Below are positions 23,906 to 32,379 of a stretch of DNA of 64,000 nt, one piece after another. A program made the translations under genes and the position numbers. This stretch comes from an uncultured Acetatifactor sp. Its GTDB lineage: Bacteria > Bacillota > Clostridia > Lachnospirales > Lachnospiraceae. Under the pieces are notes generated by a model, which was given only the letters and a program-made list of their open reading frames with translations, did not search any database and was not told where the DNA came from. The stretch is from positions 1-64,000 of the forward strand of contig CAJUAH010000007.1 in assembly GCA_910584375.1 (NCBI GenBank), written 5' to 3'. How positions within the stretch are numbered: the first letter of the stretch is position 1; each line of letters opens with the position of its first letter.

Positions 23906-24481
23906 ATGATGATCTTGAAAATGTATGTGACAATGTTTCCTGTGATTCTGGCAGGGATACTGAATATGCTGTTTGTGAGGACTCCGCTCTATCAGCGGCT
24001 CAAACGTCCCATGGACGGCGGCCTGACGCTTGGGGACGGCAGGCGTCTGTTTGGCGATAACAAGACCTGGGCGGGATTTTTCGGTATGATCCTGGCGGGG
24101 GCGCTGGCCCAAACCTTATGGGGGATGGTATGCCTGCGTATGCCGGATTTGTGCTATATCTATTACGCTCATGAAAACACGCCGCCGTTCAATCTGCTGG
24201 CGGGCGGGGCCATGGGACTGGCCTATATGCTGTTTGAACTGCCCAACAGCTTTGTAAAGAGGCGTCTTGCCATTCCCAGCGGCAAGACCGTGGGCGGCCT
24301 GAAAGGCAGGGTTTTCTTTGTGATGGATCAGGTGGACTCCCTGTTTGGGGTGGGGATTGTCTTTGCGCTACTGTATCCCATGCCCCTGTGGCAGTATTTT
24401 TTATACATCCTGCTGGGGGCGGCGACCCATGTGGCGGTGAACGGGCTGCTCTACAAGGCAAAGATCCGCAGGAACCTGTGA
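23906..24481 (+). CDS. CDP-archaeol synthase/CDP-diglyceride synthetase-like protein (CarS family)
   Basis: The 191-residue, multi-helix membrane protein matches the CarS/DUF46 branch of the CTP transferase family rather than CdsA. Visible features are the early RPMDGGLTLGDGRRLFGDNK loop, LFELPNSFVKRRL and FFVMDQVDSLFG. Archaeal CarS activates unsaturated archaetidic acid with CTP; bacterial relatives are usually assumed to make CDP-diacylglycerol or a related CDP-lipid. It sits directly before a CDP-alcohol phosphatidyltransferase, consistent with supplying its substrate. The binding site before the ATG is weak. Confidence 0.78.
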   Translation: MMILKMYVTMFPVILAGILNMLFVRTPLYQRLKRPMDGGLTLGDGRRLFGDNKTWAGFFGMILAGALAQTLWGMVCLRMPDLCYIYYAHENTPPFNLLAGGAMGLAYMLFELPNSFVKRRLAIPSGKTVGGLKGRVFFVMDQVDSLFGVGIVFALLYPMPLWQYFLYILLGAATHVAVNGLLYKAKIRRNL

Positions 24482-24505
24482 AAAGCGGTGTTGGGAGAGA
24501 GACAA

Positions 24506-25120
24506 ATGTTTATAGGAAAATACAACAGATCTGTTATTTTGACTTACGCGGGAGTGGGGATCGCCTTTTTGGGGGTTGCTCTCGTCCTGGCCGGACAGAT
24601 CGCTCCGGCTATGATATGCCTGATCCTGGCGGGTGTCTGCGATCTGTTTGACGGGGTGATCGCCAGGCGCTGTAAGCGGGATGAGGTTGTCAAAGAATTT
24701 GGCGTACAGATAGACTCTCTGGCGGACGTCATGGACTTTTTGACATTGCCGTCGGTTTTGGGTCTGTATCTGACAGGCGGCATGGGAGTGTTTCGATATC
24801 CGGTCTTTCTGTTTTATATACTCTGCGGGATCATCCGGCTGGCCTGGTTTAACACCTCGGCGGCGACCGAGGGAGTGAGGAGTCATTACGACGGTCTTCC
24901 CGTGACCTATGCCGCTCTGATCCTGCCGATATTGTGGGTGTTGCTGAAATATGCGGGAGGATTTCCGTCTGCGACAGTCGTGTCGGGGATATGGGCCGCG
25001 GCTTATATTCTCATGGGATTTTTGTTCATTCTCAATGTGAGAGTGCCCAAGCCTCGCGGGATATGGTATGGGGTTCTGGGCATATTGGCGGCGGGAGTAA
25101 CCGTCCTGATCCTGCTGTAG
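24506..25120 (+). CDS. pssA: CDP-alcohol phosphatidyltransferase, probable phosphatidylserine synthase
   Basis: The 204-residue membrane enzyme has the full CDP-alcohol phosphotransferase motif DLFDGVIAR...FGVQIDSLADVMDF (about residues 53-83) and about six membrane helices. The serine-type assignment rests on the following phosphatidylserine decarboxylase gene. The ATG at 24506 after GGGAGAGAGACAA is preferred to the GTG at 24488. Together with its neighbours it would make an aminophospholipid head group from a CDP-lipid. Confidence 0.85.
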   Translation: MFIGKYNRSVILTYAGVGIAFLGVALVLAGQIAPAMICLILAGVCDLFDGVIARRCKRDEVVKEFGVQIDSLADVMDFLTLPSVLGLYLTGGMGVFRYPVFLFYILCGIIRLAWFNTSAATEGVRSHYDGLPVTYAALILPILWVLLKYAGGFPSATVVSGIWAAAYILMGFLFILNVRVPKPRGIWYGVLGILAAGVTVLILL

Positions 25121-25126
25121 CGCGGG

Positions 25127-25297
25127 ATAAGCCCGCGCATCAGAAACATGGGGTGGCGTCGCAGACGGCAAAACGGCAGGAGAGTAAGCCCGCGCATCAG
25201 AAACATGGATTGGCGTCGCAGACGGCAAAGCGGCAGGAGAGTAAGCCTGCGCATTAGAAACATGAATTGGCGTCGCAGATGGCGAAGCGGCACGGGA
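25127..25297. repeat. Three tandem 57-bp repeats between pssA and psd
   Basis: Units at 25127-25183, 25184-25240 and 25241-25297 are 85-95 percent identical, each beginning (A/G)TAAGCC(C/T)GCGCAT and ending GGCA(C/G)G(G/A)GA-like. The 57-bp length keeps all reading frames. One + frame open through all units from an ATG at 25148 encodes an Arg-rich peptide repeat (RRRRQSGRRVS) and runs into psd, but there is no binding site for it. Confidence 0.85.
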
Positions 25298-25315
25298 ATG
25301 CGGAGACAGGTTCAT

Positions 25316-26188
25316 ATGGCAACGTACATACAGGTATATGACAGAGCAGTCGGCATCCTTCGGGAGGAAAAGCAGTACGGTGAAAAGAGTCTGGAGTTTC
25401 TCTATCACACAGTGCCGGGCAGAATCCTGCTGCAATTGTTTTTCTGCCGCAGGATCTATTCAAGGCTGAACGGCATGTGGATGAAAAGTCCCCTTTCCAA
25501 AGGGAAGATAGAGCCTTTTATCCGGGAGTACGGCATCGACCTGTCCGGCTGTGAGAGACAGGAACCGGCGGAATATAAAAGTTTTGACGATTTTTTTACC
25601 CGTAGATATCATTGGCGGTGCAAAGCCGGGGCGGGAGAGTTAATGGCTCCCTGCCAGGGCAGGCTGTTGTGCTGCCGGGTGGAAAAGGGGCTTGCGCTCC
25701 CTATAAAGGGGAGCGTGTATACCCTGCCGGAACTGGTAGACAACCGTTTTGAACTGTCCCGGTACGAAGGGGGAGTATGCCTGATATACCGGCTGGCTCC
25801 GCAGGACTGTCACAGATATTATTTCTGCGACAGGGGACGGATCCTGCGCACGGAAGAGATAAAGGGCGTTTTGCACACGGTGCGGCCCCTGTCGGAGAGA
25901 TATCGCGTATTTTCCAGGAATCACAGGATCTGTACGCTGATGCGCACGGAGCGTTTCGGGGAAGTGCTGCAGATAGAGGTGGGCGCTTTGCAGATCGGCA
26001 GGATCCATAACCTGCCGGTGACGGAGTTCGCCAGGATGGATGAAAAAGGATATTTCAGCTACGGCGGTTCCACGATCCTGCAACTGTTTTGTCCGGGGGC
26101 GATCTCGGTGGATGCGGATATTCAGGAATATTCCGGGCAGGGCGTGGAGGTGCTGGTAACTCCCGGAGAAAGGATCGCGGTATGTTAA
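25316..26188 (+). CDS. psd: Phosphatidylserine decarboxylase
   Basis: The predicted 290-residue proenzyme has the self-cleavage site YGGSTILQLF near residue 252, where the Gly-Ser bond is broken and Ser becomes the pyruvoyl cofactor. It also has KSFDDFFTRRY near the N terminus and LAPQDCHRYYFCDRG with the conserved His. The product converts phosphatidylserine to phosphatidylethanolamine at the membrane. The start at 25316 follows GGAGACAGG; an open upstream frame through the 57-bp repeats is not considered part of it. Its stop overlaps the next gene by 7 bp. Confidence 0.88.
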   Translation: MATYIQVYDRAVGILREEKQYGEKSLEFLYHTVPGRILLQLFFCRRIYSRLNGMWMKSPLSKGKIEPFIREYGIDLSGCERQEPAEYKSFDDFFTRRYHWRCKAGAGELMAPCQGRLLCCRVEKGLALPIKGSVYTLPELVDNRFELSRYEGGVCLIYRLAPQDCHRYYFCDRGRILRTEEIKGVLHTVRPLSERYRVFSRNHRICTLMRTERFGEVLQIEVGALQIGRIHNLPVTEFARMDEKGYFSYGGSTILQLFCPGAISVDADIQEYSGQGVEVLVTPGERIAVC

Positions 26189-27081
26189 AGAGACTTCATA
26201 TATATTTTAAGGAGATGTATCCCATCATTCCCAGGCTGGTGCTGGGATGGATCATATTCGGGGAGATCTATTTCATCGTCCTGCTCAATAACGGCGTGAC
26301 GCAGTTCCGGATAGGGATCCAGGAGGTGATCGGCGGTTTCACGGTGTTCAGCTTTCTGCTGTGGCTGCGGATCGCCGACGATTTCAAGGACTATGAGCTG
26401 GACTGCCGCCTGTTCGCCCACAGGCCGCTGCCCTCGGGGAGGGTTAAGAAAAAGGATCTGGCCATCTTCGTGTCGATCCTGATCGGAGTGACGGTGGCCC
26501 TGAACGTGCTGTTTATGAACAATTTCTGGTTCTTCCTGTTTCTGTATGTCTACGGGACGCTGATGTCCCTGTGGTTTTTTCACAGGAAAAAGATACAGAA
26601 GAGCCTGCCGCTGGCCCTGGTCACCCACAATCCCGTGCAGATGATCATGAATGTGTACATCATATCCTTTACCTGTATCAAGTACGGGCTGGGAGCCTTT
26701 ACGCTGACCAATTTTCTGGCGGCGTGGACGCTGTATTTCCCCGCGCTGATCTGGGAGGTATCCCGCAAGATCCGGGCGCCTCGGGACGAGACGGAGTACG
26801 TCACCTACTCCAAACTCTTCGGCTATAAGAAATCCACGGTGTTCGTGCTGATCCTTACCTGGGTGGATATTCTCACCAATGTGCTGCTGGTGTGGAATCT
26901 GAACAAGATCTCCGTGGCGGCGCTGCTGCTCAACACCGGATGGATGACATGGAAATTTGCCCAGTTCATGGAGGAGCCCACCAGATTCAGGATCGTGGAC
27001 AAGGTGGAGCGCTACACCTATATCCAGGAGTCCATGATGCTGGTCACGATAGCGGCGTTTATCATGTTCGGAAAGGTCTAG
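26182..27081 (+). CDS. UbiA-family prenyltransferase
   Basis: The 299-residue polytopic membrane protein (about eight helices) has the UbiA first Asp-rich motif LRIADDFKDYELD and the family RPLPSGRV; the second motif is degenerate (EVSRKIRAPRDETEY). UbiA enzymes move a prenyl chain from a polyprenyl diphosphate to an aromatic ring, heme or a glycerol phosphate. Here the setting is lipid head-group genes rather than quinone genes. The start overlaps psd, and AAGGATCGCGGT provides the binding site. The PEP-synthase-like gene begins 3 bp later, so the two are tightly coupled. Confidence 0.82.
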   Translation: MLKRLHIYFKEMYPIIPRLVLGWIIFGEIYFIVLLNNGVTQFRIGIQEVIGGFTVFSFLLWLRIADDFKDYELDCRLFAHRPLPSGRVKKKDLAIFVSILIGVTVALNVLFMNNFWFFLFLYVYGTLMSLWFFHRKKIQKSLPLALVTHNPVQMIMNVYIISFTCIKYGLGAFTLTNFLAAWTLYFPALIWEVSRKIRAPRDETEYVTYSKLFGYKKSTVFVLILTWVDILTNVLLVWNLNKISVAALLLNTGWMTWKFAQFMEEPTRFRIVDKVERYTYIQESMMLVTIAAFIMFGKV

Positions 27082-27084
27082 CCC

Positions 27085-29589
27085 ATGATCGTCACAGGAG
27101 AAAACTACAGGAAATTTCATGTGGGAGCCAAGGCGGAAAACCTGTTTTTCCTGCGGGAGAACGGCGTTAGCGTGCCGCCGTTTTTCTGCTTTTTCCAGGA
27201 GGATATTTCGGAGGCGGAACAATACGCGGCGACATTTTTTGACAGTTCTGACCGGGTGGCTCTGCGCTCCAGCGCCTCCGCGGAGGACGGGAAAAAGACT
27301 TCTTTCGCAGGGCAGTTCAGTACCTGTCTGCGTCTGGCTGTGGAGGAGATCTCCCGGGCGGCCCGGCAGGTCTGCGCAGTGCCCACTGGCCAGGGTTTCC
27401 GGGAATATTGCAGGGTTAATCATATAGACGCGGGCGGGATACGGATCTGCGCCATCGCCCAGAAAATGATAGACGCGGAGCTTTCCGGCGTGATCTTTAC
27501 CGCCAATCCCCAGGGAATCCTCAGCGAGTCCGTAGTCGTGGTGGGCAGGGGATGCGGGGAAAATGTGGTGGAGGACAGGGCGGATGTCACCGCCTACTAC
27601 TGCAATCGTCCGGACAGCCTGTATTACAGCGAGCAGACCGGGGACTCCCCGCTGCTGCCCCGGGAGCTGCTGCTAAAACTGCTGGAACAGGCCGACGGGA
27701 TCCGGGAGCTTTTAAACCGCAGGGACGGCGGCGACGGGCACTGGGATATCGAGTTTTCCGTCAAGGACGGACAGATCCATATTCTCCAGGCACGCCCCGT
27801 CACCACGCTGGGCCGGACGGATTCTCCGGTCATACTGGACAACAGCAATATCGTGGAGAGTTATCCCGGGATCACGCTGCCGCTCACCCAGAGCTTTGTG
27901 CGGGAGGCATACTACCGGGTTTTCCGCCGGGTTCTGCTGCGGCTGACCCATGAGCCGGGAACGGTGGCGGCGAGGGAGGATATTCTGCGCAACATGGTGG
28001 ACGCGGTCAACGGGCGGGTGTATTACCGGATCAGCAACTGGTATGACGTGATTCTGCTGCTGCCCTTCTCCCGCAGGATCATCCCCGTGTGGCAGGAGAT
28101 GCTGGGGGTCAGCATCAGAACCGTCACTGCCCACTCAGACAAAAAAGTCGGTTTTGTCACCCATGGGAAAGTAGCGTTCTCCTTTGTGTATCTGCTGGCG
28201 GCCTGTCCCCGGCTGATGCGGAGGCTGGACAGGGACTTTCAGCGCATGGTGGAGCGCTTTGAGGCGGTGGATCTAAAGCAGGCGGACAATGGGCGGATCT
28301 TGGCTCATTACAGGGAACTGCTGGAAACGGTCACGGATAGATGGGATCTGACGCTGGTCAATGACATGTACGCTTTCCTGTATACAGGTCTGTTGAAATC
28401 CCGGCTCAGAGCCAGGGAGAAGGCCGGGAAGATCCCGGACGCGGAGGAGGCCGCCAACCGCTGTATCTCCGGTATTAACGGCATCGAGAGCATGAAACCG
28501 GTCCTGGCCCTGACGGACATGGCGGCGCTGGCCGCCGCCCAGGGAGCCGTCCCCCAGCTGCAGGCGATCCAGAGCGGCGAGGATTTTGACAGATATGTCT
28601 CCGGCGGCGGGGAGCTGGCGGAGAAAATGGCAGACTATATCCGGCGCTACGGGGATCGCGGCGCGGAGGAACTGAAACTGGAGAGCAGGACTTTCCGCAC
28701 GGATCCCTGGCTGCTGGCCCAGAAGATCGTCCAGTATGCCGGGCAGGGGATACGGGTGTCGGAGCGGAAAAACGCCGACGCTCCACGGCTGAAAGGGCTG
28801 GAAAAGGTGTTTGCCCGCAGGGCGGCGCTGGGTATCAAAAACCGCGAGAAATCCCGTCTCAGCCGCAGCCGTCTCTATGGCATGATGCGCTCCATGATGG
28901 GTAGAGTGGGGGAAAACCTGGCCCGGGCGGGGGTGCTGGCCCGGCCGGAGGACATCTTTTACCTCACCTACGAGGAGGTGGAACAGGCGGTAGCGGACGG
29001 CGGGAACCGGCAGAGCCTGGCAGAGGACGGCGGACAGCGGCAGAACTGGCAGGGCCTGGCAGAGGGCGGCGGACAGCGGCAGAACTGGCAGGGCCTGGTA
29101 GAGGACGGCGAAAACCGACAGAACTGGCAGAGCCTGGCAGAGGAGCGCCGGGCACAGTACAGGCGCTTTGCACAGCTGCCCGCCTATAACAGGCTGGTCT
29201 TTGCGGGCAAAGTGACCGATAAATCTCCCAGGAACACAGGGGGCATGGAGACGGCGTCATCGGGGGAGGGCCTGGAGGGGATCCCCTGTTCCGGCGGCAA
29301 GGCCAGAGGGCGGGTGCTGGTGGTGGAAAACCCTGCGTTGCAGACCGATACGGCGGGAAAGATCCTGGTGGCGAAGATGACCGATCCGGGCTGGGTGTTC
29401 CTGCTGGCGGGAGCGGCGGGGATCGTGGCGGAGAAGGGCTCCCTGCTCTCCCACACGGCTATTATCTCCCGGGAGTTGGGCAAGCCTGCGGTGGTGGGCG
29501 TGGAGAACGCCACCCGGCTGCTGCAAAATGGCGATCTGGTGGAGATCGACGGCACAGCGGGACGCGTCACGGTGCTGGAGAGAGTGTAA
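27085..29589 (+). CDS. PEP synthase/rifampicin phosphotransferase-like three-domain protein
   Basis: The protein has 834 residues. An N-terminal PPDK-type ATP-grasp domain (about 1-250) includes VALRSSASAEDGKKTSFAGQ, AELSGVIFTANP and DIEFSVKDGQIHILQARPV. A large central region (about 260-700) does not look like the PEP synthase TIM barrel. The C-terminal swivelling phospho-His domain has GSLLSHTAIISRELGKPAVV (His790). This ATP-centre-His layout and length match rifampicin phosphotransferases and their many uncharacterised relatives, which transfer a phosphate from ATP to a small molecule. The substrate here is more likely an operon lipid or prenyl intermediate than an antibiotic (inference). 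A 39-bp tandem repeat lies in the linker before the His domain. Confidence 0.75.
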   Translation: MIVTGENYRKFHVGAKAENLFFLRENGVSVPPFFCFFQEDISEAEQYAATFFDSSDRVALRSSASAEDGKKTSFAGQFSTCLRLAVEEISRAARQVCAVPTGQGFREYCRVNHIDAGGIRICAIAQKMIDAELSGVIFTANPQGILSESVVVVGRGCGENVVEDRADVTAYYCNRPDSLYYSEQTGDSPLLPRELLLKLLEQADGIRELLNRRDGGDGHWDIEFSVKDGQIHILQARPVTTLGRTDSPVILDNSNIVESYPGITLPLTQSFVREAYYRVFRRVLLRLTHEPGTVAAREDILRNMVDAVNGRVYYRISNWYDVILLLPFSRRIIPVWQEMLGVSIRTVTAHSDKKVGFVTHGKVAFSFVYLLAACPRLMRRLDRDFQRMVERFEAVDLKQADNGRILAHYRELLETVTDRWDLTLVNDMYAFLYTGLLKSRLRAREKAGKIPDAEEAANRCISGINGIESMKPVLALTDMAALAAAQGAVPQLQAIQSGEDFDRYVSGGGELAEKMADYIRRYGDRGAEELKLESRTFRTDPWLLAQKIVQYAGQGIRVSERKNADAPRLKGLEKVFARRAALGIKNREKSRLSRSRLYGMMRSMMGRVGENLARAGVLARPEDIFYLTYEEVEQAVADGGNRQSLAEDGGQRQNWQGLAEGGGQRQNWQGLVEDGENRQNWQSLAEERRAQYRRFAQLPAYNRLVFAGKVTDKSPRNTGGMETASSGEGLEGIPCSGGKARGRVLVVENPALQTDTAGKILVAKMTDPGWVFLLAGAAGIVAEKGSLLSHTAIISRELGKPAVVGVENATRLLQNGDLVEIDGTAGRVTVLERV
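28994..29141. repeat. In-frame tandem repeat in the linker of the PEP-synthase-like gene
   Basis: About three to four copies of a 39-bp unit encoding roughly GGQRQNWQGLAED expand the linker between the central region and the phospho-His domain. The copies are nearly identical in DNA, implying recent expansion. The frame is maintained. Confidence 0.75.
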
Positions 29590-29772
29590 CGACATGGGGA
29601 TGTGACGCTGCGGATCCTGGCCAGGACAGTATGGCAGCCCCGGTCTGGGATATGCGGGAGAGGGAAAGTTGTAAAAGCGAACATTCAAATATAGTTCAGC
29701 ATATGTACGGAAGTGTGGGTAGTGCTATAAAACAGGCTCAAACATACCTTAAAAACACAGGATGGAGTGAAC

Positions 29773-31200
29773 ATGAAACCTATCTGTGACTATTTGGAGG
29801 AAAACAGAATAAAATGGTCGGAGCGGCCCTACATCAGCGTCAGGGAGGGGGACGGCTTTGTATCCCGCACCTTCCGGCAGGTGACGGAGGATGTCCAGAG
29901 CCTGGCAAAAGCCCTGATCGCCAGGGGAATCCGGGGCAATGTGATGCTGTACGCCCAGAACAGTTATCAGTGGGCGGCGGCGGATCTGGCGCTCATGGGC
30001 TATGTGGGAGTGTGCGTCCCCATTGACCGGGAGTGGACGGCCCATGACGTCTGCCATGTTCTGTCGGCGGTGGACGTGTCAGCCATTTTCTATGAGAGGG
30101 ACAGGGCGTGGGTGATCGGGGAAGCGGAAAAACAGTTTCCCGGCATACGCTGCCTGTGCCTGGAGGACTGTTTTGAACAGTTGATACAGGAGGGCCGCGC
30201 TGTCGCCGGGACGCCGGAAGGGAGAAGGAACCGGGAGGAGACAGCCATGATCCTGTTTACCTCGGGCACCACCAACCGCCCCAAGGCCATTCCCCTGACC
30301 CAGGCGAATCTGCTGCACAACTGGGACGCGCTATATCGCCGGACGCCCATGTCCGACGCCGACGTCTCCTACATTTTCCTGCCGCTGCACCATGTCTACG
30401 CGGGCGTGGCCAATTTCCTGTACACTGTTATCTCGGGGATGCAGGTTTATCTCTGCTCCGACCGGCGCAGGATCCTGGAGGAGATGCTGGAGATACGCCC
30501 CACCGTTGTCTGCACCGTGCCGCTGATCCTGGCCCGGATCTATGAGGCGCTGACCCCGCAGATACTGGAAATGCTGCAAAATATCCGTTTTCTGTACTGC
30601 GGCGGCAGTTTCACGGATCCGGAGATGAAGAGATTTTTTATAGAAAACGGCGTGACGCTGCTGGAGGCTTACGGTACTACGGAGACCTCCTCCGTGATCG
30701 CCCTGGCCAGGCCGGGGGACAGGGATCTGGAGTGCAACGGCGTGGTGCTGGACGGTCTGGACGTGCGGATCGACCGTCCCGACGGCGACGGCGTGGGGGA
30801 GGTCATCGTGGGCGGCGGCAGCGTGTCCGCGGGATATCTGGACCGGAATGACAGTTACAGCGAATTTGACAGCCAGGGCTTTTACCACACGGGGGATCTG
30901 GGCCGTCTGGACGGGGAGGGCAGGCTGTATTTAAAGGGCAGGAAGAAGAGGATGATCCTCACTGCCAACGGTAAAAATGTCTATGTGGATGAACTGGAAG
31001 AGTTGATCCTGGAAAATCCGGCCATGCGGTCGGCGGTCGTCTTTGAGGAGAATTTTCATCCGGCGGCGCGGGTCTACACCGATCTGCCGGAGCAGGAGGT
31101 GTATGCCTATATGGAAAAAGTCAATGCCAGCCTGCCGAAATACAAGCGCATCCATACAATATATATCAAGTCGGAGACAGAGGGAGGACGTATAAAATGA
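29773..31200 (+). CDS. AMP-binding acyl-CoA synthetase/ligase-like enzyme
   Basis: The 475-residue adenylate-forming enzyme has ILFTSGTTNRPKAIPLT (P-loop), LPLHHVYA, LLEAYGTTET and FYHTGDLGRLDGEGRL, with the C-terminal hinge KGRKKRMILTANGKNV. These motifs show activation of a carboxylate, probably a fatty acid, as acyl-AMP and then transfer to CoA or another acceptor. The ATG at 29773 follows GGAGTGAAC. It overlaps the next gene by 4 bp (ATGA), so the YghO-like acyltransferase is a likely functional partner. Confidence 0.85.
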   Translation: MKPICDYLEENRIKWSERPYISVREGDGFVSRTFRQVTEDVQSLAKALIARGIRGNVMLYAQNSYQWAAADLALMGYVGVCVPIDREWTAHDVCHVLSAVDVSAIFYERDRAWVIGEAEKQFPGIRCLCLEDCFEQLIQEGRAVAGTPEGRRNREETAMILFTSGTTNRPKAIPLTQANLLHNWDALYRRTPMSDADVSYIFLPLHHVYAGVANFLYTVISGMQVYLCSDRRRILEEMLEIRPTVVCTVPLILARIYEALTPQILEMLQNIRFLYCGGSFTDPEMKRFFIENGVTLLEAYGTTETSSVIALARPGDRDLECNGVVLDGLDVRIDRPDGDGVGEVIVGGGSVSAGYLDRNDSYSEFDSQGFYHTGDLGRLDGEGRLYLKGRKKRMILTANGKNVYVDELEELILENPAMRSAVVFEENFHPAARVYTDLPEQEVYAYMEKVNASLPKYKRIHTIYIKSETEGGRIK

Positions 31201-32267
31201 GCCTTAACGCAGTGATCTTTGGAGCCCGCAGCAGAAAACACATAGAGGACTTCCTGGACTTGCCGGGACGGATATACGGCAAGGAGGAATTGATGCAGAG
31301 CCGGGGGGAGGAGAGGGCGATCCTGAAGGGAACCCATGTGTTGAGCCACTATTTCACCGCTACGCCCATCCTGATCTATGAAGACGGAAGGGCTGTGAGC
31401 CGGGGGATCCTTACTTTTTACCCGGAGGATGACACTGCCTATCTGGGATATTTTGAGAGCGAGGACAACAGCGCCGCTGCGGGGCTGCTGTTCCACACGG
31501 CCTTTGGGCTGGCCAGGGATATGGGCATGAAAGCGCTGGTCGGGCCGGTGGACTGTTCCTTCTGGCTTCGCTACAGGCTTAAGACCAACCGGTTTCAAAG
31601 CCCCTATACCGGGGAGCCCTACAACAGGGATTATTATATGAAACTGTGGGAGGAGAACGGCTTTCAGACCTGGGAGCAGTACGGTTCCAACCATTACACG
31701 GTGGTGGAGAACGACGAGGGCTGTGAGAAATATATGGAACGGCTGGCTCAGAAACTGGAGCAGGGGTATGAGATCAGGAGCCCGCAGCCAAAGGAATTTG
31801 GAAAGACCCTACGGGAGGTATACGGTCTGCTGATCGAGCTGTACAGCACATTTCCCGCCTACAAGAGAATCACGGAGAAGGAGTTCCGGTCGTTGTTTAA
31901 GCGCCTGAAACCTGTTCTCAACTACAGTATGGTGAAGATGGCGTATTACGGGGGAAAAGCGGTGGGATTCTTTATCTCCGTCCCGGACTACGGCAACGCG
32001 GTCTATGGCAAACTTCATCTCTGGGATCTGCCGGGAATCCTTGCCAAAAAGAAGAAACCTGACAGCTATGTCATGCTTTACATGGGGGTGGATCCCGAAC
32101 ACAGAGGGCTGGGAAAAGCTTTCGCGGAGGCCATACGGCAGGAACTGAAAGCCCAGCAGGTGCCCTCTGTGGGAGCGCTGATCCGCAGCGGCAACAGCAA
32201 CGAGGGCTACGTGGGTCAGCTGATCGATTTCGCGTATGAGTATGTGCTGCTGGAGAGGCGTATCTGA
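31197..32267 (+). CDS. YghO-like N-acetyltransferase-fold protein
   Basis: The 356-residue protein starts with the YghO-type pattern (DFLDLPGRIYG, then YLGYFESEDN and GPVDCSFWLRYRL). Its second half is a GNAT domain with LYMGVDPEHRGLGKAFAEA as the acyl-CoA binding motif. YghO-like proteins occur beside acyl-activating enzymes in lipid gene sets. The coupled upstream AMP ligase suggests that it receives an activated acyl group. The acceptor is unknown. ATGA overlap and GGGAGGACGTATAAA support the start. Confidence 0.7.
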   Translation: MSLNAVIFGARSRKHIEDFLDLPGRIYGKEELMQSRGEERAILKGTHVLSHYFTATPILIYEDGRAVSRGILTFYPEDDTAYLGYFESEDNSAAAGLLFHTAFGLARDMGMKALVGPVDCSFWLRYRLKTNRFQSPYTGEPYNRDYYMKLWEENGFQTWEQYGSNHYTVVENDEGCEKYMERLAQKLEQGYEIRSPQPKEFGKTLREVYGLLIELYSTFPAYKRITEKEFRSLFKRLKPVLNYSMVKMAYYGGKAVGFFISVPDYGNAVYGKLHLWDLPGILAKKKKPDSYVMLYMGVDPEHRGLGKAFAEAIRQELKAQQVPSVGALIRSGNSNEGYVGQLIDFAYEYVLLERRI

Positions 32268-32379
32268 ACATGTCCAGGACAGTGAGGATGTCCCGTTTAT
32301 GCCCGTGCCTCTGCGGCACCTAAATGTTTTCTTTCGCTGAGTTTACGGGTAAGGGGGACGTGACGGGGAGGGTATATGC

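Noticed and set aside
25127..25297. CRISPR array
   Set aside because: The 57-bp units are direct tandem copies without unique spacers, and no cas genes are present.
27085..29589. Rifampicin resistance enzyme
   Set aside because: Domain layout fits, but the gene is embedded in a lipid operon directly after a UbiA gene, so antibiotic inactivation is not claimed.
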